Shown here: piece by piece, positions 22,828 through 34,684 of the stretch
Position numbering within the stretch: position 1 is the stretch's first letter
Layout: every line of letters begins with the position of its first letter
DNA from: Stomorhina lunata
Taxonomy: Eukaryota; Arthropoda; Insecta; Diptera; Rhiniidae
DNA length: 64,000 nt
Direction: 5' to 3'
NCBI GenBank assembly: GCA_933228675.1
Contig: OW121743.1
Span: 91,542,998 to 91,606,997, forward strand
Position numbers and translations under genes: made by a program
The notes under the pieces: generated by a model
Told to the model about the DNA's origin: nothing
Databases searched by the model: none
What the model saw: only the letters and a program-made list of their open reading frames with translations

Positions 22828-23289
22828 CCAAGACGAAAAAGCACAAGCCATAACCAACGTAACCGTGATCCAGACGTGTATCAGTGCAAATTGTGCCTAA
22901 GATTCCATTCCATTAGATTCTGTAGGCGATTTTTGAGAATGAGCGCCCGTAGCAGGAACCAAACAGTCAGTAAAATGAGGTACTGCGTCAACTGCCTCGC
23001 TCGAAGCCATGAGTACAGATCTTGCATGTCGAGGGATAGATGTAAAAAATGTGGTCAAAGTCACCATACCCTATTACATCCTGGAATTCGAAGCCGTTTG
23101 CAACAACAAGAAAGGCCTAAGAAAAGAAGTTCAACAAAACACTTAACCAGCAGACCAGATACAGCGAATAACGATCATCCAGCTAATATATCCGTACCCA
23201 ACCCACATATTTTATCGGAAGCTATTCGTTCTTTAGCCAATGTGCTATGCAACCAACCAAATACTTCACAGGGAGGCGGGAGTGTATAA
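22827..23289 (+). CDS. Second zinc-knuckle protein frame downstream of pol, function unknown
   Basis: The frame is open from the candidate acceptor to a TAA at 23287-23289, seven bases inside the 3' LTR. It is in the same phase as gag-pol, but three in-frame stops separate them (22657, 22735, 22762). It begins basic (PRRKST...). Counting from the GTG at 22876, it then has C4-C7-H11-C16, C37-C40-H45-C50 and C56-C59-H63-H64-H68, followed by a polar tail rich in R, K, N and S. The thirteen metal-ligand positions have exactly the spacing of the element's own Gag zinc cluster (348 to 412), though the other residues differ. The first in-frame ATG (22939) would remove the first knuckle, so expression by splicing is more likely than internal initiation. 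It occupies the place where some elements carry env, but it has no signal peptide or membrane segment. It could be an accessory nucleic-acid-binding protein, or a remnant of another element's gag acquired by recombination. Confidence 0.6.
23271..23282 (+). promoter_or_regulatory. Polypurine tract
   Basis: GGGAGGCGGGAG, purine except for one C, abuts the 3' LTR and would prime plus-strand DNA synthesis. It is also translated as the GGGS end of the 3' frame. Confidence 0.8.
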
Positions 23290-24008
23290 AATCCCAAGGA
23301 TTTTACAAAATTTATAAACTTTATAATTTTTTTTGTTGCATCGTTCTATTAAACTGAATTGAATTATTAAAATAAAACCTTGTACTTATATACATGAAGA
23401 ATACTGTTAAACAAAACATAGAATTTAAGTCAAATAAATTATTGTGAATTGTTAATTTTCGAACTTACCTCTGTTAAATGAATTTTAAGCCTTATATTAT
23501 CTTGAAGTAAAATTAAAAAATCATTCTTCAATTATACTTAAACTTATCAAGTCTTACAATTTTATTTCTAAATAAAACTAATTCTAAAACTTAAATATTG
23601 AATAAATTTGAATACAAAAATATTCTAAAATTTAAACCTAATTACTTTGTTAAAAGAACTTAAAACCTAAATTTGTTATAAATAAATTGAAACAAATTCT
23701 ACTCAATTGAATTAAAACTATTTTAATCTCAACATTTTTCTAATTAAAATCCTCACATCTTCTTCTTCAACAATACACAGTAAAAGGTGAGCTCACATAC
23801 CCAAACATACACTCTTATAAATCCCTAACTTACTCCTAATATTACGTATAATTTCTTTTCAACAATTCCTGTATAATTTCTCATGTGTATGAGAAATTAT
23901 AAGTTTTGAGAAATTAGTGTCCCAGATTGAAATTGAGGTTCACAACTCTAATCTACTGTCCACTCTCATCAATATTTCCAAAAATTCAGGGACACTTACA
24001 TTTCTTCA
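23283..24008 (+). repeat. 3' LTR of the BEL/Pao element
   Basis: The 726 bp repeat has a single difference from the 5' LTR (T at 23721). Its first bases (TGTATAA) provide the stop codon of the 3' frame. Confidence 0.96.
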
Positions 24009-24013
24009 CATAG
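24009..24013. repeat. BEL/Pao target-site duplication, right (catag)
   Basis: It matches 14341-14345 and continues into TTTTTTAGCC, the normal continuation of the host minisatellite segment. Confidence 0.92.
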
Positions 24014-25225
24014 TTTTTTAGCCAAAATTTTTCTATAGAAAATTTTTCTGATCAAAAATTTTTCTGATCAAAAATTTTTCTATACAAAATTTTTTTATTA
24101 AAAATTGTTCTATGCAAAATTTTTCAATAGAAATTTTTTTTATTTTTGTCAAAAATTTTTCTATAGAAAATTTTTTGATTTTTATCAAAATTTTTTTTAT
24201 AAAAATTTTTTTTATCAAAAATGTATCTATAGACAATTTTTTTATCAAACAGTTTTCTATAGAAATTTTTTTTATCAAATTGTTTCAATAGAATTTTTTT
24301 TTATCCAAAATATTTTAATACATAGTTTTTTAGCCAAAATTTTTCTATAGAAAATTTTTCTGATCAAAAATTTTTCTATACAAAATTTTTTTATTAAAAA
24401 TTGTTCTATGCAAAATTTTTCTATAGAAATTTTTTTTATTTTCGTCAAAAATTTTTCTATAGAAAATTTTTTGATTTTTATCAAAATTTTTTTTATAAAC
24501 AATTTTTTTTTATCAAAAATGTATCTATAGACAATTTTTTTATCAAACAGTTTTCTATAGAATTTTTTTTTATCAAATTGTTTCAATAGAAATTTTTTTT
24601 ATCCAAAATATTTTAATACATTGTTTTTTAGCCAAAATTTTTCTATAGAAAATTTTTCTGATCAAAAATTTTTCTATACAAAATTTTTTTATTAAAAATT
24701 GTTCTATACAAAGTTTTCTATAGAAATTTTTTTTTTTTATTTTTGTCAAAAATTTTTCTATAAAAAATTTTTTGGTTTTTATCGAAATTTTTTTTCTAAA
24801 CAATTTTTTTTATCAAAAATGTATCTATAGACAATTTTTTTGTCAAACATTTTTCTATAGAAATTTTTTTTATCAAAAATATAGAAAATTTTTTTTATCA
24901 AAAATTTTTCTATAGATAATTGTTATATCCAAAATTTTTCGATAGAAATTTTTTTTATCAAAAATTTTTCAATAGAATTTTTTTTTATCCAAAATATTTT
25001 AATACATAATTTTTTAGCCAAAATTTGTCTATGGAAAAATTTTTTATCAAAAATTTTTCTATGGAAAATTGTTTGTTTTTAACCAAAAATTTTTCTATAG
25101 AAATTTTTTATATCCAAAATTGTTCTATGGACAAGTTTTTTAGCCAAATTTTTTTTTTATCGAAAATAATTTATATGAAAAAATTTTCCAAAGAAAAATA
25201 GTTTTATCAAAAATTGTTTAATATT
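24014..25225. repeat. CTATAG minisatellite, right part of the split array, with ~300-390 bp higher-order repeats
   Basis: The units and ATCA spacer are the same as at 13.2-14.3 kb. A multi-unit segment starting CATAG/CATTG/CATAA plus TTTTTTAGCC recurs at 24009, 24321, 24619 and 25005, with periods of about 312, 298 and 386 bp. Copies share private variants such as AAAATGTATCTATAGACAA. Short frames on both strands here are repeat artefacts. Confidence 0.92.
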
Positions 25226-27099
25226 TGAATTTATTTCTGTTTCGAAAAATATTCCCAATTCGGTTACATTTATTTCAAACATTGTTTACAAAAATAATAG
25301 TATCGTGGCAACAATGTTCGAGATTATATTAGTTTTTCTTTCGAACCATGAATTTGGTTGCTATAAATTGAATTTTGATTTGGTTTCTTGTGTATTTTGT
25401 TTTCGATTTTCTGTAACAAATCGGCATTAAACAGATTTTGCTAACACCCAATTTCAAACTGAATGATTTTAAAACTCATTTTCACGATATTTACGAAAAT
25501 TACAAAAAGTCTTCGGCCTCTGGTGGATGGGCTGCCTATGCTTGAACATAAACTAGGATTAGGTGTACAAAAATTATCTTAGCTTGCAAAAAATGTTTGT
25601 TTATTGCGAATTAAGTTTAACAAATGTCAAGAAAGTGACAATATTTCAGATTCTTATAATTTGAAAATGTTGAAAATCATATATAAAATTTCTAATATTT
25701 AATCCTGAAATTTAATAACTTCCTTCCATTTCCGTATTCAAATTTCTGGCAAACTAACTTTTAGGAATTACCCTTTAAACAACAAGTATTTTGCCTCTCG
25801 AAATTATTGTTTCTAAAACGAAAAACCCTTTCCTTGGAAGCACTCGTGCTAAATAGCAACTCTTTCGCCTTTAAACCACTTAACTGGGCAACACCTATAA
25901 AAACATTCCAATATCCTGAGAAAAGAGATAAATGTCATCTAGAAAAATCTTGAAACAAAAATTATAGTCAAACACGAGCCATATAAATTTTGAAAAAAGA
26001 AAAACAAATAAATAAATTGGAAAAACGGAAATAAAAAGGATTCTTGGGAATGCAACTGCAACATGTCTCACAGACTCTGTCAAAACAAACACAAAACATC
26101 ATTAATCTCGCCTTAGGAAAATAAGAAACGTTTTGAGGAAAATAAAAGACACAAATTTGTGGATTCATAAAAGAAAAGAAAGGATACAAATTTGAATAAC
26201 TGTCACTTTGTGGTTTTATAAGAAACGTAACTCTACTCTCGGGATCAACTCCATTATTTATGAAAGACATTTAGTTAATCCTTTAGAAAAGAAAGATTTT
26301 TTCTTTTCATATTTCAAAAAAAACGATAGTAAAGAAAATATATACGGAAGTAGTTAGAATCAAAGGTCTTGTATTACATTTTTACCCTTTTTGCAAAAAG
26401 GATTATTTTAAAATAACGACATTTTAAAATATATCAATCACTCATTATTCATTTTGTTAAAGGCCTATTCAAATTTTTTGTTTTAACAAATTCATATTTC
26501 ATATCTGCGAGTATTTAGAAATTTATTATCCTCAACATAAAATATGAGTTGTTCCGTTTTTTATAAATCTCTGCTCAAATTTGAAAATTCTCTATAAATC
26601 CTCTTTTTTTGTTATTCTTATTCTTTGCTATTTCATTTTAAAATTTCATATTTTTTTATTATTAAAAATTTAAATGACTAATGAGTCTCGTTTCTATTAT
26701 ATATTTTGGCAAATTTCTTTATCCCTAAAACGGCAGCAAATTTATTCTAATTAGTTGGGTCTGAGCTGACATTAAGCTAGAGATTACATAAGGCTTAAAA
26801 ATTATTATCCCTCAAATTATTAGGCCTAAATATTGAAATATATTATAAAAAGAGCATTCTTTTTTTCGATATTTTATCTAAATGCAAATTTTATTTTTTG
26901 CATAAATTATAATCATTAGTTTAAGCTGATATTTAAGAGCTCATTCCTTGGGCTTTAAAGGTCTATTAGCTGGGATTAGAAATATTTAGGTAACAAAGTG
27001 TGTGGTCCAATATAGATTTTTATCCAGTAAGTAAAAATCCTAAGAAATACCAAAATAATAAAGCCACCAACGAACTTCTCTATCAGTATAAATTTTTTC
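25226..27099. other. AT-rich DNA without a recognisable gene
   Basis: Two overlapping minus-strand open frames (65 and 100 codons at about 25895-26270) have no recognisable domain. Nothing else was identified. Confidence 0.55.
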
Positions 27100-29220
27100 T
27101 AAAGGCATGATTTTTTTATAGAAATATTTTTTATATGAATCTTTTCTACAAAAAAGGTTAACAGTTGTATTTTTCAAATAGAAAAGGTTTAGATATCAAT
27201 ATGATATCAGTAAGAGAAAAATTTCTATTAATAGTTTTCTTTTTTTTTTTGAATATTTTTTTTAATTTCATTTTGCTTTAAAAAAATTTCATACAAAAAA
27301 TTTTTCTCTAAAAAAAAATTTTTATAAATAATACTTCATACCCAAAATTTTTCGTTAAAAAAATTTCATATCAAAAATTTTTCTGTAGAAAACGGTTCAT
27401 AATAAAAAGTTTTCTATAGAAAAATTTAATTTCGAATATTTTTCGGTTAAATAAAGTTCAATAGTTATATTTGACAAAAAAAAAAATATTCAAAATTTAT
27501 ATTTTTAACTTTAACTTTTTGAACCTTTTTTTCAAGGAAACATTTCGGTATGAAATTTTTTTATGAAACTTTGATATTAAATTTTTTCTGTGAAAAAATG
27601 TTTGATATGAAATTTTGTTTATACAAAAATGTTTAATATGAATTTCTTTTATATACAAATTTTCGCTCTGAAATTTTTTGTAGAAAAATTTTCGCTATGA
27701 AATCTTTTCTATAGAAAAATTTTCGTAATGAAATTTTTTCTATAGAAAAATTTTCTATATAAAATTTTTCTATACAAAGATTTTCGATATGAATTTTTTT
27801 CTTTAGAAACATTTTTGATATGAATTTGTTACTATAGAAAATTTTTGATATGAAATTTTTTCTATAGAAAAATTTTCGATATGAAATTTTTTCTATAGAA
27901 AACTTTACGATATGAAATTTTTACTATAGAAAAATTTTTGATATGAAATTTTATCTATGGAAAAATTTTGAATATGAAATTTTTTCTATAGAAAAATTTT
28001 GAATATGAAATTTTTTCGATATGAAATTTTTTCTGTAAAAAAATTTTCGTAATAAAACTTCTTCTACAGAAAAATTTTCGATATTAAAATTTGCTCCACT
28101 GGGAGTCAAGGATAACAGAAGAAGAAGAAGAAGAAACTTTTCTACAAAAAAATTTTTGATATGAAACTTTATCTAAAGAAAAATTTTCGATATAAAGTTT
28201 TTTCTATAGAAAAATTTTTAAGATTAAATTTTTGTATAGAAAAATTTTCGTTATGAAATTTTTTCTTTAAAAAACAAAAAATTTCGACATGAAATCTTTT
28301 CTATAAAAGAATTTACGATATGAAAATTTTTCTATAGAAAAAATTTTCGATATGAAATTTTTTCTTTACAAAGATTTTCGATATGATATTTTTTCTATAC
28401 AAAAATTTTTAATGATTTTTTTTTATATACAAATTTCGATATGAAATTTGAAAATGAAAATTGAAAATTTTCATATAGAAAAATGTTCGATATGACATTT
28501 TTTCTATATAAAAATTTTCAATATGATATTTTTTCTATAGAGAAATTTTTAATATGAAATTTTTCTATAGAAAAATTTTAAATATTTAATAAATGTTTTC
28601 TATAGAAAAATTTTCGATATGAAATTTTTTCTATAAAAAAATTTTCGATTTGAAATTTTTTCTATAGAGAAAAAATTTTAGATATGAAATTTTTTCCATA
28701 GAAAAATTTTCGATATGAAATTTTTTCTATAGAAAAATTTTCGATATGAAATTTTTTCTTTACAAAAATGTTTAATGAGTTTTTTTATATACAAATTTCG
28801 ATATGAAATTTTTTCTATAGAAAAATTTTCGATATGAAATTTTTCTATGGAAACACTTAAATGTGAAAGTTTTTTTTATAGAAAAATGTTTAATGTGAAA
28901 TTTTTTGTAAAGAAAAATTATCGATAAGAATGTTTTTCGAAATTTTTAAAATTTTTTGTACGATTTTTTCTTTTTTGTAGAAAAATTTTTTTATAAAATT
29001 TTTTAAAATGAAATTTTTTCTATAAAAAATTAAATATCTTTTTTTTTGTTTATAGAAAAAATTTTGATATCAAATGTTTTCTATAGAAAAACTTTCGATA
29101 CGGAATTTAAAATATAGAACAATATTTAATATAAAGTTTTTTTTAGAGAAAAATTTAAGATATGAAATTTTGGCAATATACAATTTTTTCTATAGATAAA
29201 TTTTCTAAAGTAAAGTTTTC
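27100..29220. repeat. 31 bp CTATAG minisatellite with GATATG spacer
   Basis: Units combine GATATGAAA, T6, CTATAG, A5 and TTTTC (31 bp in the best copies near 27840-28030 and 28610-28780). The edges are more diverged than the middle. A non-repeat interruption near 28090-28135 contains a short (GAA)n run. Confidence 0.92.
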
Positions 29221-29429
29221 CTTAATTCTTAGAGACATACATATACTATATGCTTTTTCTATATGCTATTTCCAAAATTTCGAGATTTATATCATTTCGG
29301 GGTAAGGGCCTACAAAATTACAAAATTTTGGTTTTTGGCTCATATTTATAAAATATTTATCTGTGCAAAGTTTAGGTAAACAAATGCATTTATCTTTAGA
29401 GTTATTAACGTTGTGCTTCTATGTGCATA

Positions 29430-29880
29430 TAAACGTCTTTTGAGAATGTGTCTTGTATGGGAGGTATGGTCAAAAATGATATGGTACAAAATTAGGAACA
29501 CTAATTAAGGTTATGATAAGCAATATTTGTGCTGAATATTATCAAAATACAACTGAATTTGTGGCTGTAAAGGACCAAAAACTCAATTCCGGGAAGTCTT
29601 CCCTGTGAGAGGCACCGAAATATAGTAATCCGATTTCGTCCAAAAAGAATAGGGATAGTCCTTGGACAAAAAATGAGCCTGTGCCAAATTTCATCAAATT
29701 ATCTTTAAAGTTACGACCTGTAGAATGATAACAAGCTTACATGGATAACCGGCCAGCCAGCCAGCCAGCCTGACGAACATCATTAAAACAACTCAGGGAG
29801 TGATTCTAAGTCGATTGGTGTAATAAAAGGCGGGTTTTAGATCAATATTTCTTTGTTTTGTTCTCTTTGTGCCGACCTCT
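29430..29880 (-). repeat. Reverse copy of the second mini-me-like repeat
   Basis: CTTGTATGGGAGGTATGGTC, TTCCGGGAAG, a CCAGCCAGCC run and GTGATTCTAAGTCGATTGG reproduce, in reverse, the text at 12660-13150. The end is diverged and the GTCY run is reduced. Confidence 0.65.
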
Positions 29881-31286
29881 AATAATAATGCTTTGCATGA
29901 GTAGGGGTCATCACTTGAGTGTTGGTCAAAGTTAAAAAAAAAAACTAAATAGGCGGACACGAACTTTTCAATCTGCCCTCGTAATTTTAAGGGTTATAAA
30001 ATATCACACTAGGGCTGGTAGGTACTTACCATTTTAAGAATGAATTAAAACAATAAGAAATTTTTTTTACATAATTATTTTTATTATGTTTGCTTTCATT
30101 TGTTGTTGTTTTTTTGTGTTGATTACATAATTACTTATTGTTATATATGTATATATATTTTTTTTATTTTTTTATATAATAAACTCTAAGCAATATCAAT
30201 AATTTATTTCTTCTTTTAATTTTTTTTGTTTGTTAAATATATAATTTGTTTCTCTGGTTTTATCATCATTTAATTAATACATTTTGTAACTAAGTTTTCA
30301 ATTTATTTTATATATATATATTTTTTTGTATTTTTTAATTTTTATTCTTTTAATTCACGTTTTAACATGAAACATGATCATCAATTTGCAGCAAAATTGT
30401 TTGAAAATATAAATTGAAAATTTTTGAAAAATATTGTTATGCCTTAAATATGAAAATTTATAACTGGGTGTTACGGTTAACATAATCCTTCTTAATTTTG
30501 GAAAAACTAATCTAAAAAATTACATAGTAATTCTTTGTGTGGGAGGAGGAGCTCCCTGCTCTTATCGTGGTCTTTTCAGTACTAACTCTATAAGTACAAA
30601 TGTCGGCAGTACTGCTTATTTTCGTGAAACCGGCTCTAATTAATTATAAATTGTGGGATAATGTGAATATTTTACTTTTAAAAGCTCTTATAAGTATATA
30701 TATGTGGCAATATAAAAGAGTAGCTTAAGTCAACATAATAGAGAAGTGAGTTAAGGCTTTTGATGTATTACAGAAACAAAAGCACTTAAATGCGTTTAGT
30801 TCTGTTTTTTATCAATGTTTTTTATTTAGTATGTTTACTTTTAAGCTTTAGTTGTTTGAATCAATAAATCGTTGATTAAAACAACTTATGTACACGTATT
30901 TTTGTTTACATATTCAGATTTTTCTTTAACAATATCGCTTAACTTCACTTAAGCTGTATAAATGTTTACCTTGAAAAAATAAAGTCATTACATAAAAATA
31001 CAAAATATGGGTTTTTTATTGAAACAGAACCGCTTAAGTTACTTAAGATCCATTTCAACGAAAATTTCAGTTTCGAAAAAGCGCTTAAGTAGAAAAAGCG
31101 TGAAATCTTCGAAATTTATCAATATTTTTTTTTAATATTCAAACTTCTTTTCTAATAAACATATTACAAATATATTAATTCATAAATTAGTCGCAGAAAT
31201 CAAGCGCAAGAAAAATTACACAAAATTGTTAATATCTCTAAAACTTTAATCTTCGACTTAAGCTACTCTTGCATATTGCCACAGAT
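29881..31286. other. AT-rich DNA without a recognisable gene
   Basis: Long T-rich and TATA-type low complexity is present at 30060-30360. No gene or repeat boundary was recognised. Confidence 0.6.
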
Positions 31287-31294
31287 ATATACAT
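31287..31294. repeat. Target-site duplication, left (atatacat)
   Basis: The 8 bp sequence is identical to 33266-33273 and flanks the TAGGGC terminus. Confidence 0.8.
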
Positions 31295-33265
31295 TAGGGC
31301 ATCTCGAATAAATAAAGTTCGCCTTACACCATCGAATATAAAGCATTGCTATGAGGCAGTTTCGAAATTTTTTTTTAAATTTTTTTCGTCGCACATTGGG
31401 GTCGCCAAAATACATTTTTCGTTATATCTTCGGCATTTAAAGTCGGATCTCGAAGTGTGATATATCGATGATTTTGTCTCGAAGAGGCCACATTTTTCTT
31501 TAATAGTCATTATTCTTGGGTATCCGGTTCTAGTATTTATCTATCAGACCCCTGTTCCTACCACCCTAATGTACCACACTAATATCAGAAAATTAAAGCT
31601 CTTAAAAAATCGTTAAACTTTTACTAAGGAAGTTTTTCGATTTTTCAAACCGATCTATTACAAACAAGGAATTTCTTAATTTGCCGCACATAGGGATCGC
31701 CAAAATACATTTTTCATTATATCTTCGCCATTTACTGTCGGATCTTAAAGTGTAATATATCGATGTTTTTGTCTAACGAAGGCCAATGTATTAATGCGAT
31801 ATTAATCATTGACCTTAAATACATTCTTCTACATAGTACCTACCTATATCTTAACTCATACAAAGGCATAGATAAGCTGTGAAAATAATTAAGTTTAGTA
31901 AATAAAACTATCAACAGAAAGTATTTTCCTTATGTTAGTTGGTATTTTGATTACATCTTTGGAAAACTGTAATGCTTCAGCAGTACTTGCATTAAGAATT
32001 GCAAGCATGGCGGCTCAGTCAAAAAAAATTCTGAAATTGTGGACCGGGTGGAAAAAGTAAACGTTATTTTCTATGGGCAGACGAAGCATTTGTTGAACGT
32101 CGTCCGGCAATTGATGAACCCAAGATATATCATCTATTGGAATTGCTTGAGGTTGGATTTCACAAGAACCAGAATGGCAGATAAAATAAAAGCGGTGAGT
32201 TCGGGAGGCTGTTGTTTATTTAAATTAATTTTTAATAGTTTATAATTAAATTAAACACAACGCGATTAAATGTTATACAGACACAGACGAAATTCAAACA
32301 ATTATTTCGTGGATAAAACGAATAGCAAGACAAACTAAGAGACTGTTTGGGTATTTACACTGTGAACTTTTACATGATATTTTTTCACAATTTTAAATAA
32401 ATACTAGAACGGATATCTGAGATCAATGATTATTATCAAAAAAAAGTACTAGAAGAATGTACTTGAGGTCACTGATTATAAAACTAAACTTAATTATTTT
32501 CACAGCTTATCTATGCCTTTAAACAGACACTAAACGTTTTGTTCATGTAGTACATTAATCTGCCTTGGCTGTCACTGGTGAGCAACCCATGGGCCACATT
32601 TTTTCAGAACTTGAGAGCCGTCAAAAATACAGCAAACTTGGATCTTTTCAAAACATAATTGATTAAAAGATTTAAAATTTTTATAATTCTTGTTGCATGA
32701 GTTAATTTTAACTTGGGTAGGCACTATGTAGAAGAATGTATTTAAGGTCTATGATTAATATCGCAAAACATTGGCCTTCTGTAGACAAAAACATCGATAT
32801 ATTACACTTTAAGATCCGACAGTAAATGGCGAAGATATAACGAAATATGTATTTTGGCGATCCCTATGTGCGGCAAAATAAGAAGTTCCTTGTTTGTAAT
32901 AGATCGGTTTGAAAAATCGAAAAACTTCCTTATTAAAAGGTTAACGATTTTTTAAGAGCTTTAATTTTCTGATATTAGGGTGGTACATTAGGGTGGTAGG
33001 AACAGGGGTCTGATAGATAAATACTAGAACCGGATACCCAAGATTAATGACTAGTATAGAAAAACGTTGGCCTACTTGAGACAAAAACATCGATATATCA
33101 CACTTCGAGATCCGACTTTAAATGCCGAAGATATAACGAAAAATGTATTTTGGCGACCCCAATGTGCAACGAAAAAAATTAAAAAAAAAAATTCCGAAAC
33201 TGTCTCATAGCAATGCTTTATATTCGATGGTGTACGGCGAACTTTATTTTTTCCGAGACGCTCTA
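31295..33265. mobile_element. Foldback hAT-like element with ~0.6 kb terminal inverted repeats
   Basis: The outer ends are TAGGGCATCTCG and, in reverse complement, TAGAGCGTCTCG (A at 2, G at 5). A perfect 8 bp duplication (atatacat) flanks them. The left arm, 31295 to about 31900, pairs with about 32694-33265 plus 32483-32520, so the right arm carries an extra stretch of about 170 bp. Inner parts of the right arm are repeated in degenerate form near 32400-32480. The middle (31901-32482) holds a decayed gene fragment rather than a recognisable transposase. Superfamily assignment is by termini and duplication length; P- and Merlin-type elements also make 8 bp duplications. Confidence 0.8.
32000..32396 (+). 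pseudogene. Decayed two-exon gene fragment inside the foldback element (possibly Myb/SANT-like)
   Basis: A coding-like segment includes FLWADEAFVERRPAIDEPK and ends at 32194, before a consensus donor (GTGAGT). An 86 bp intron (32195-32280, ...TTATACAG) follows, and then a second segment containing ELLHDIFSQF with a stop at 32394. The two exons are in matching phase, but a stop (TAA) lies shortly before the donor and the frame shifts near 32060. The W-D-E-A start and an LLHDIF-type end recall the Myb/SANT-like (trihelix) DNA-binding domains common in fly proteins. This resemblance is weak and unsearched. It could be a captured host exon pair or the remains of the element's own protein. Confidence 0.4.
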
Positions 33266-33273
33266 ATATACAT
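33266..33273. repeat. Target-site duplication, right (atatacat)
   Basis: It matches 31287-31294 exactly. Confidence 0.8.
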
Positions 33274-34684
33274 ATTTTGTATATAGAAGAAAGTTGTCCT
33301 GCAGTAATTCTACTAGATTTTAATCAAACTACTACCCTTGACCAATATGATATTTGATAAAAGCTTTGAAGATGTACCTTAATAACTATATATTTGCGTG
33401 ACAGAAAGTATGATTTTTTCAGGAGTAAGTATGTCTCATAAAATCCATCATCTTATGATTTTTTGAGACATACCCTAATATCTTAATTTGTGTACAAAAT
33501 CCTAAAGAATATTTACTTATGGTAATCAGAAACATCGTAATGAGCAAATTTTCTAAATAATTTTGTACAAAAAGTAAAATTTGTTTAAATTTAAAAACGA
33601 AGCACTTGTGGCATCATATACGACAATATATAATATATTATATTATATGACTATGAGTGGTATTGCTACGACGCCAATTACTACTAATGGGTATATTTTT
33701 AATATTAAAATCTCTATATTACAGCTATACCATGTATATTATATACTTACATATATATACCGCTAACTTATCTTTAAATCATTGTCTTTTACATATAAAA
33801 TTAATAAAGACACTCTTTAGTTTTCTTAAAAACGATAAATACAAAAATGTTTCATTTAAAAAACCTTTAAATATTTATGCGAAAATTTCCAGTTAAACTC
33901 AAAAAATAACTAAATTCTTTACAACAAAACATTTAATAAACAACAACTCCCGCCACAAAATGTTAATGTATCGTCTGTAAAACTTAAAGATTGTAGCTTA
34001 AAGTTCATGACAAAGAAGATGATTGTTTTTTAAGGCATGAGTGCAATTAGTGACCGAAATAGTTGAAATATTTTGAAAGGCTTTAACGAAAATACCTCAA
34101 CCTCAGAAGAAGGTGGCAAAAAGGAAATGCGTGAAATTTCACGCAACAAATGAAGCTGAAGCTGCAAGTAAGTGCAGCAACAGCAACAGTTACCACAATC
34201 ATCTTGAAATTGATAAACTTATAAAATAAGTAACGGCCCTATAACCACTAATTTTGGAAGCAACTAAAAAAAGATTTATTTAATTTACTACTAGTGGCAG
34301 CTTCTCTCTTTTTTGGATAAACAATGATGCTGGTGGCTGTAACGATGGTCCGGTGGTGTTGGCGTTGGAATTTGACGGTGCAATACAATTTGGTAAGTAG
34401 CCAGAGTAAGTAACTTTAATGGTTATATGCCTGGGTTCCAAGGAATAATAATGGTTGAAGGCGTTAAATTAAAAGCGGTGGCATCTTGGGTAATTGAAGT
34501 TTACTTACGGACTTGACATCTATATAACAGAGTATGCCCAAACTTTTGTATTTAATAAAATCAAATTGAAATGAAGAGAATGAATTGGGAAATTATGGTC
34601 GAAAAAAATTAAACATAAGCGTGTCCTTAACACGTTGTGAAAAATTGGGCGACAAACTCAAAGTAAACTCAGAGAAAATTAGTA
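33274..34684. other. AT-rich DNA without a recognisable gene
   Basis: Short frames at 33581-33896 are rich in I, Y and L and look like translated AT-rich DNA. Nothing else was identified. Confidence 0.55.

Larger units (their letters stand above)
14346..24008 (+). mobile_element. Complete young BEL/Pao LTR retrotransposon
   Basis: The 9663 bp element has matched LTRs (TG...CA), a 5 bp target duplication, a primer-binding site, a 2.3 kb leader, an intact gag-pol frame, a further 3' zinc-knuckle frame and a G-rich polypurine tract. The LTRs differ at one of 726 positions (C at 14784, T at 23721) and gag-pol has no stop or frameshift, so insertion is recent and the copy may still be competent. 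It sits inside a CTATAG minisatellite array and splits it cleanly. Superfamily assignment rests on the domain order gag, protease, RT, RNase H, integrase and on the DUF1759, Peptidase_A17 and DUF5641-like segments. Confidence 0.97.

Noticed and set aside
22827..23289. An env gene at the 3' end of the BEL/Pao element
   Set aside because: The frame is short, basic and rich in zinc ligands, with no signal peptide, no hydrophobic segment and no furin-like site.
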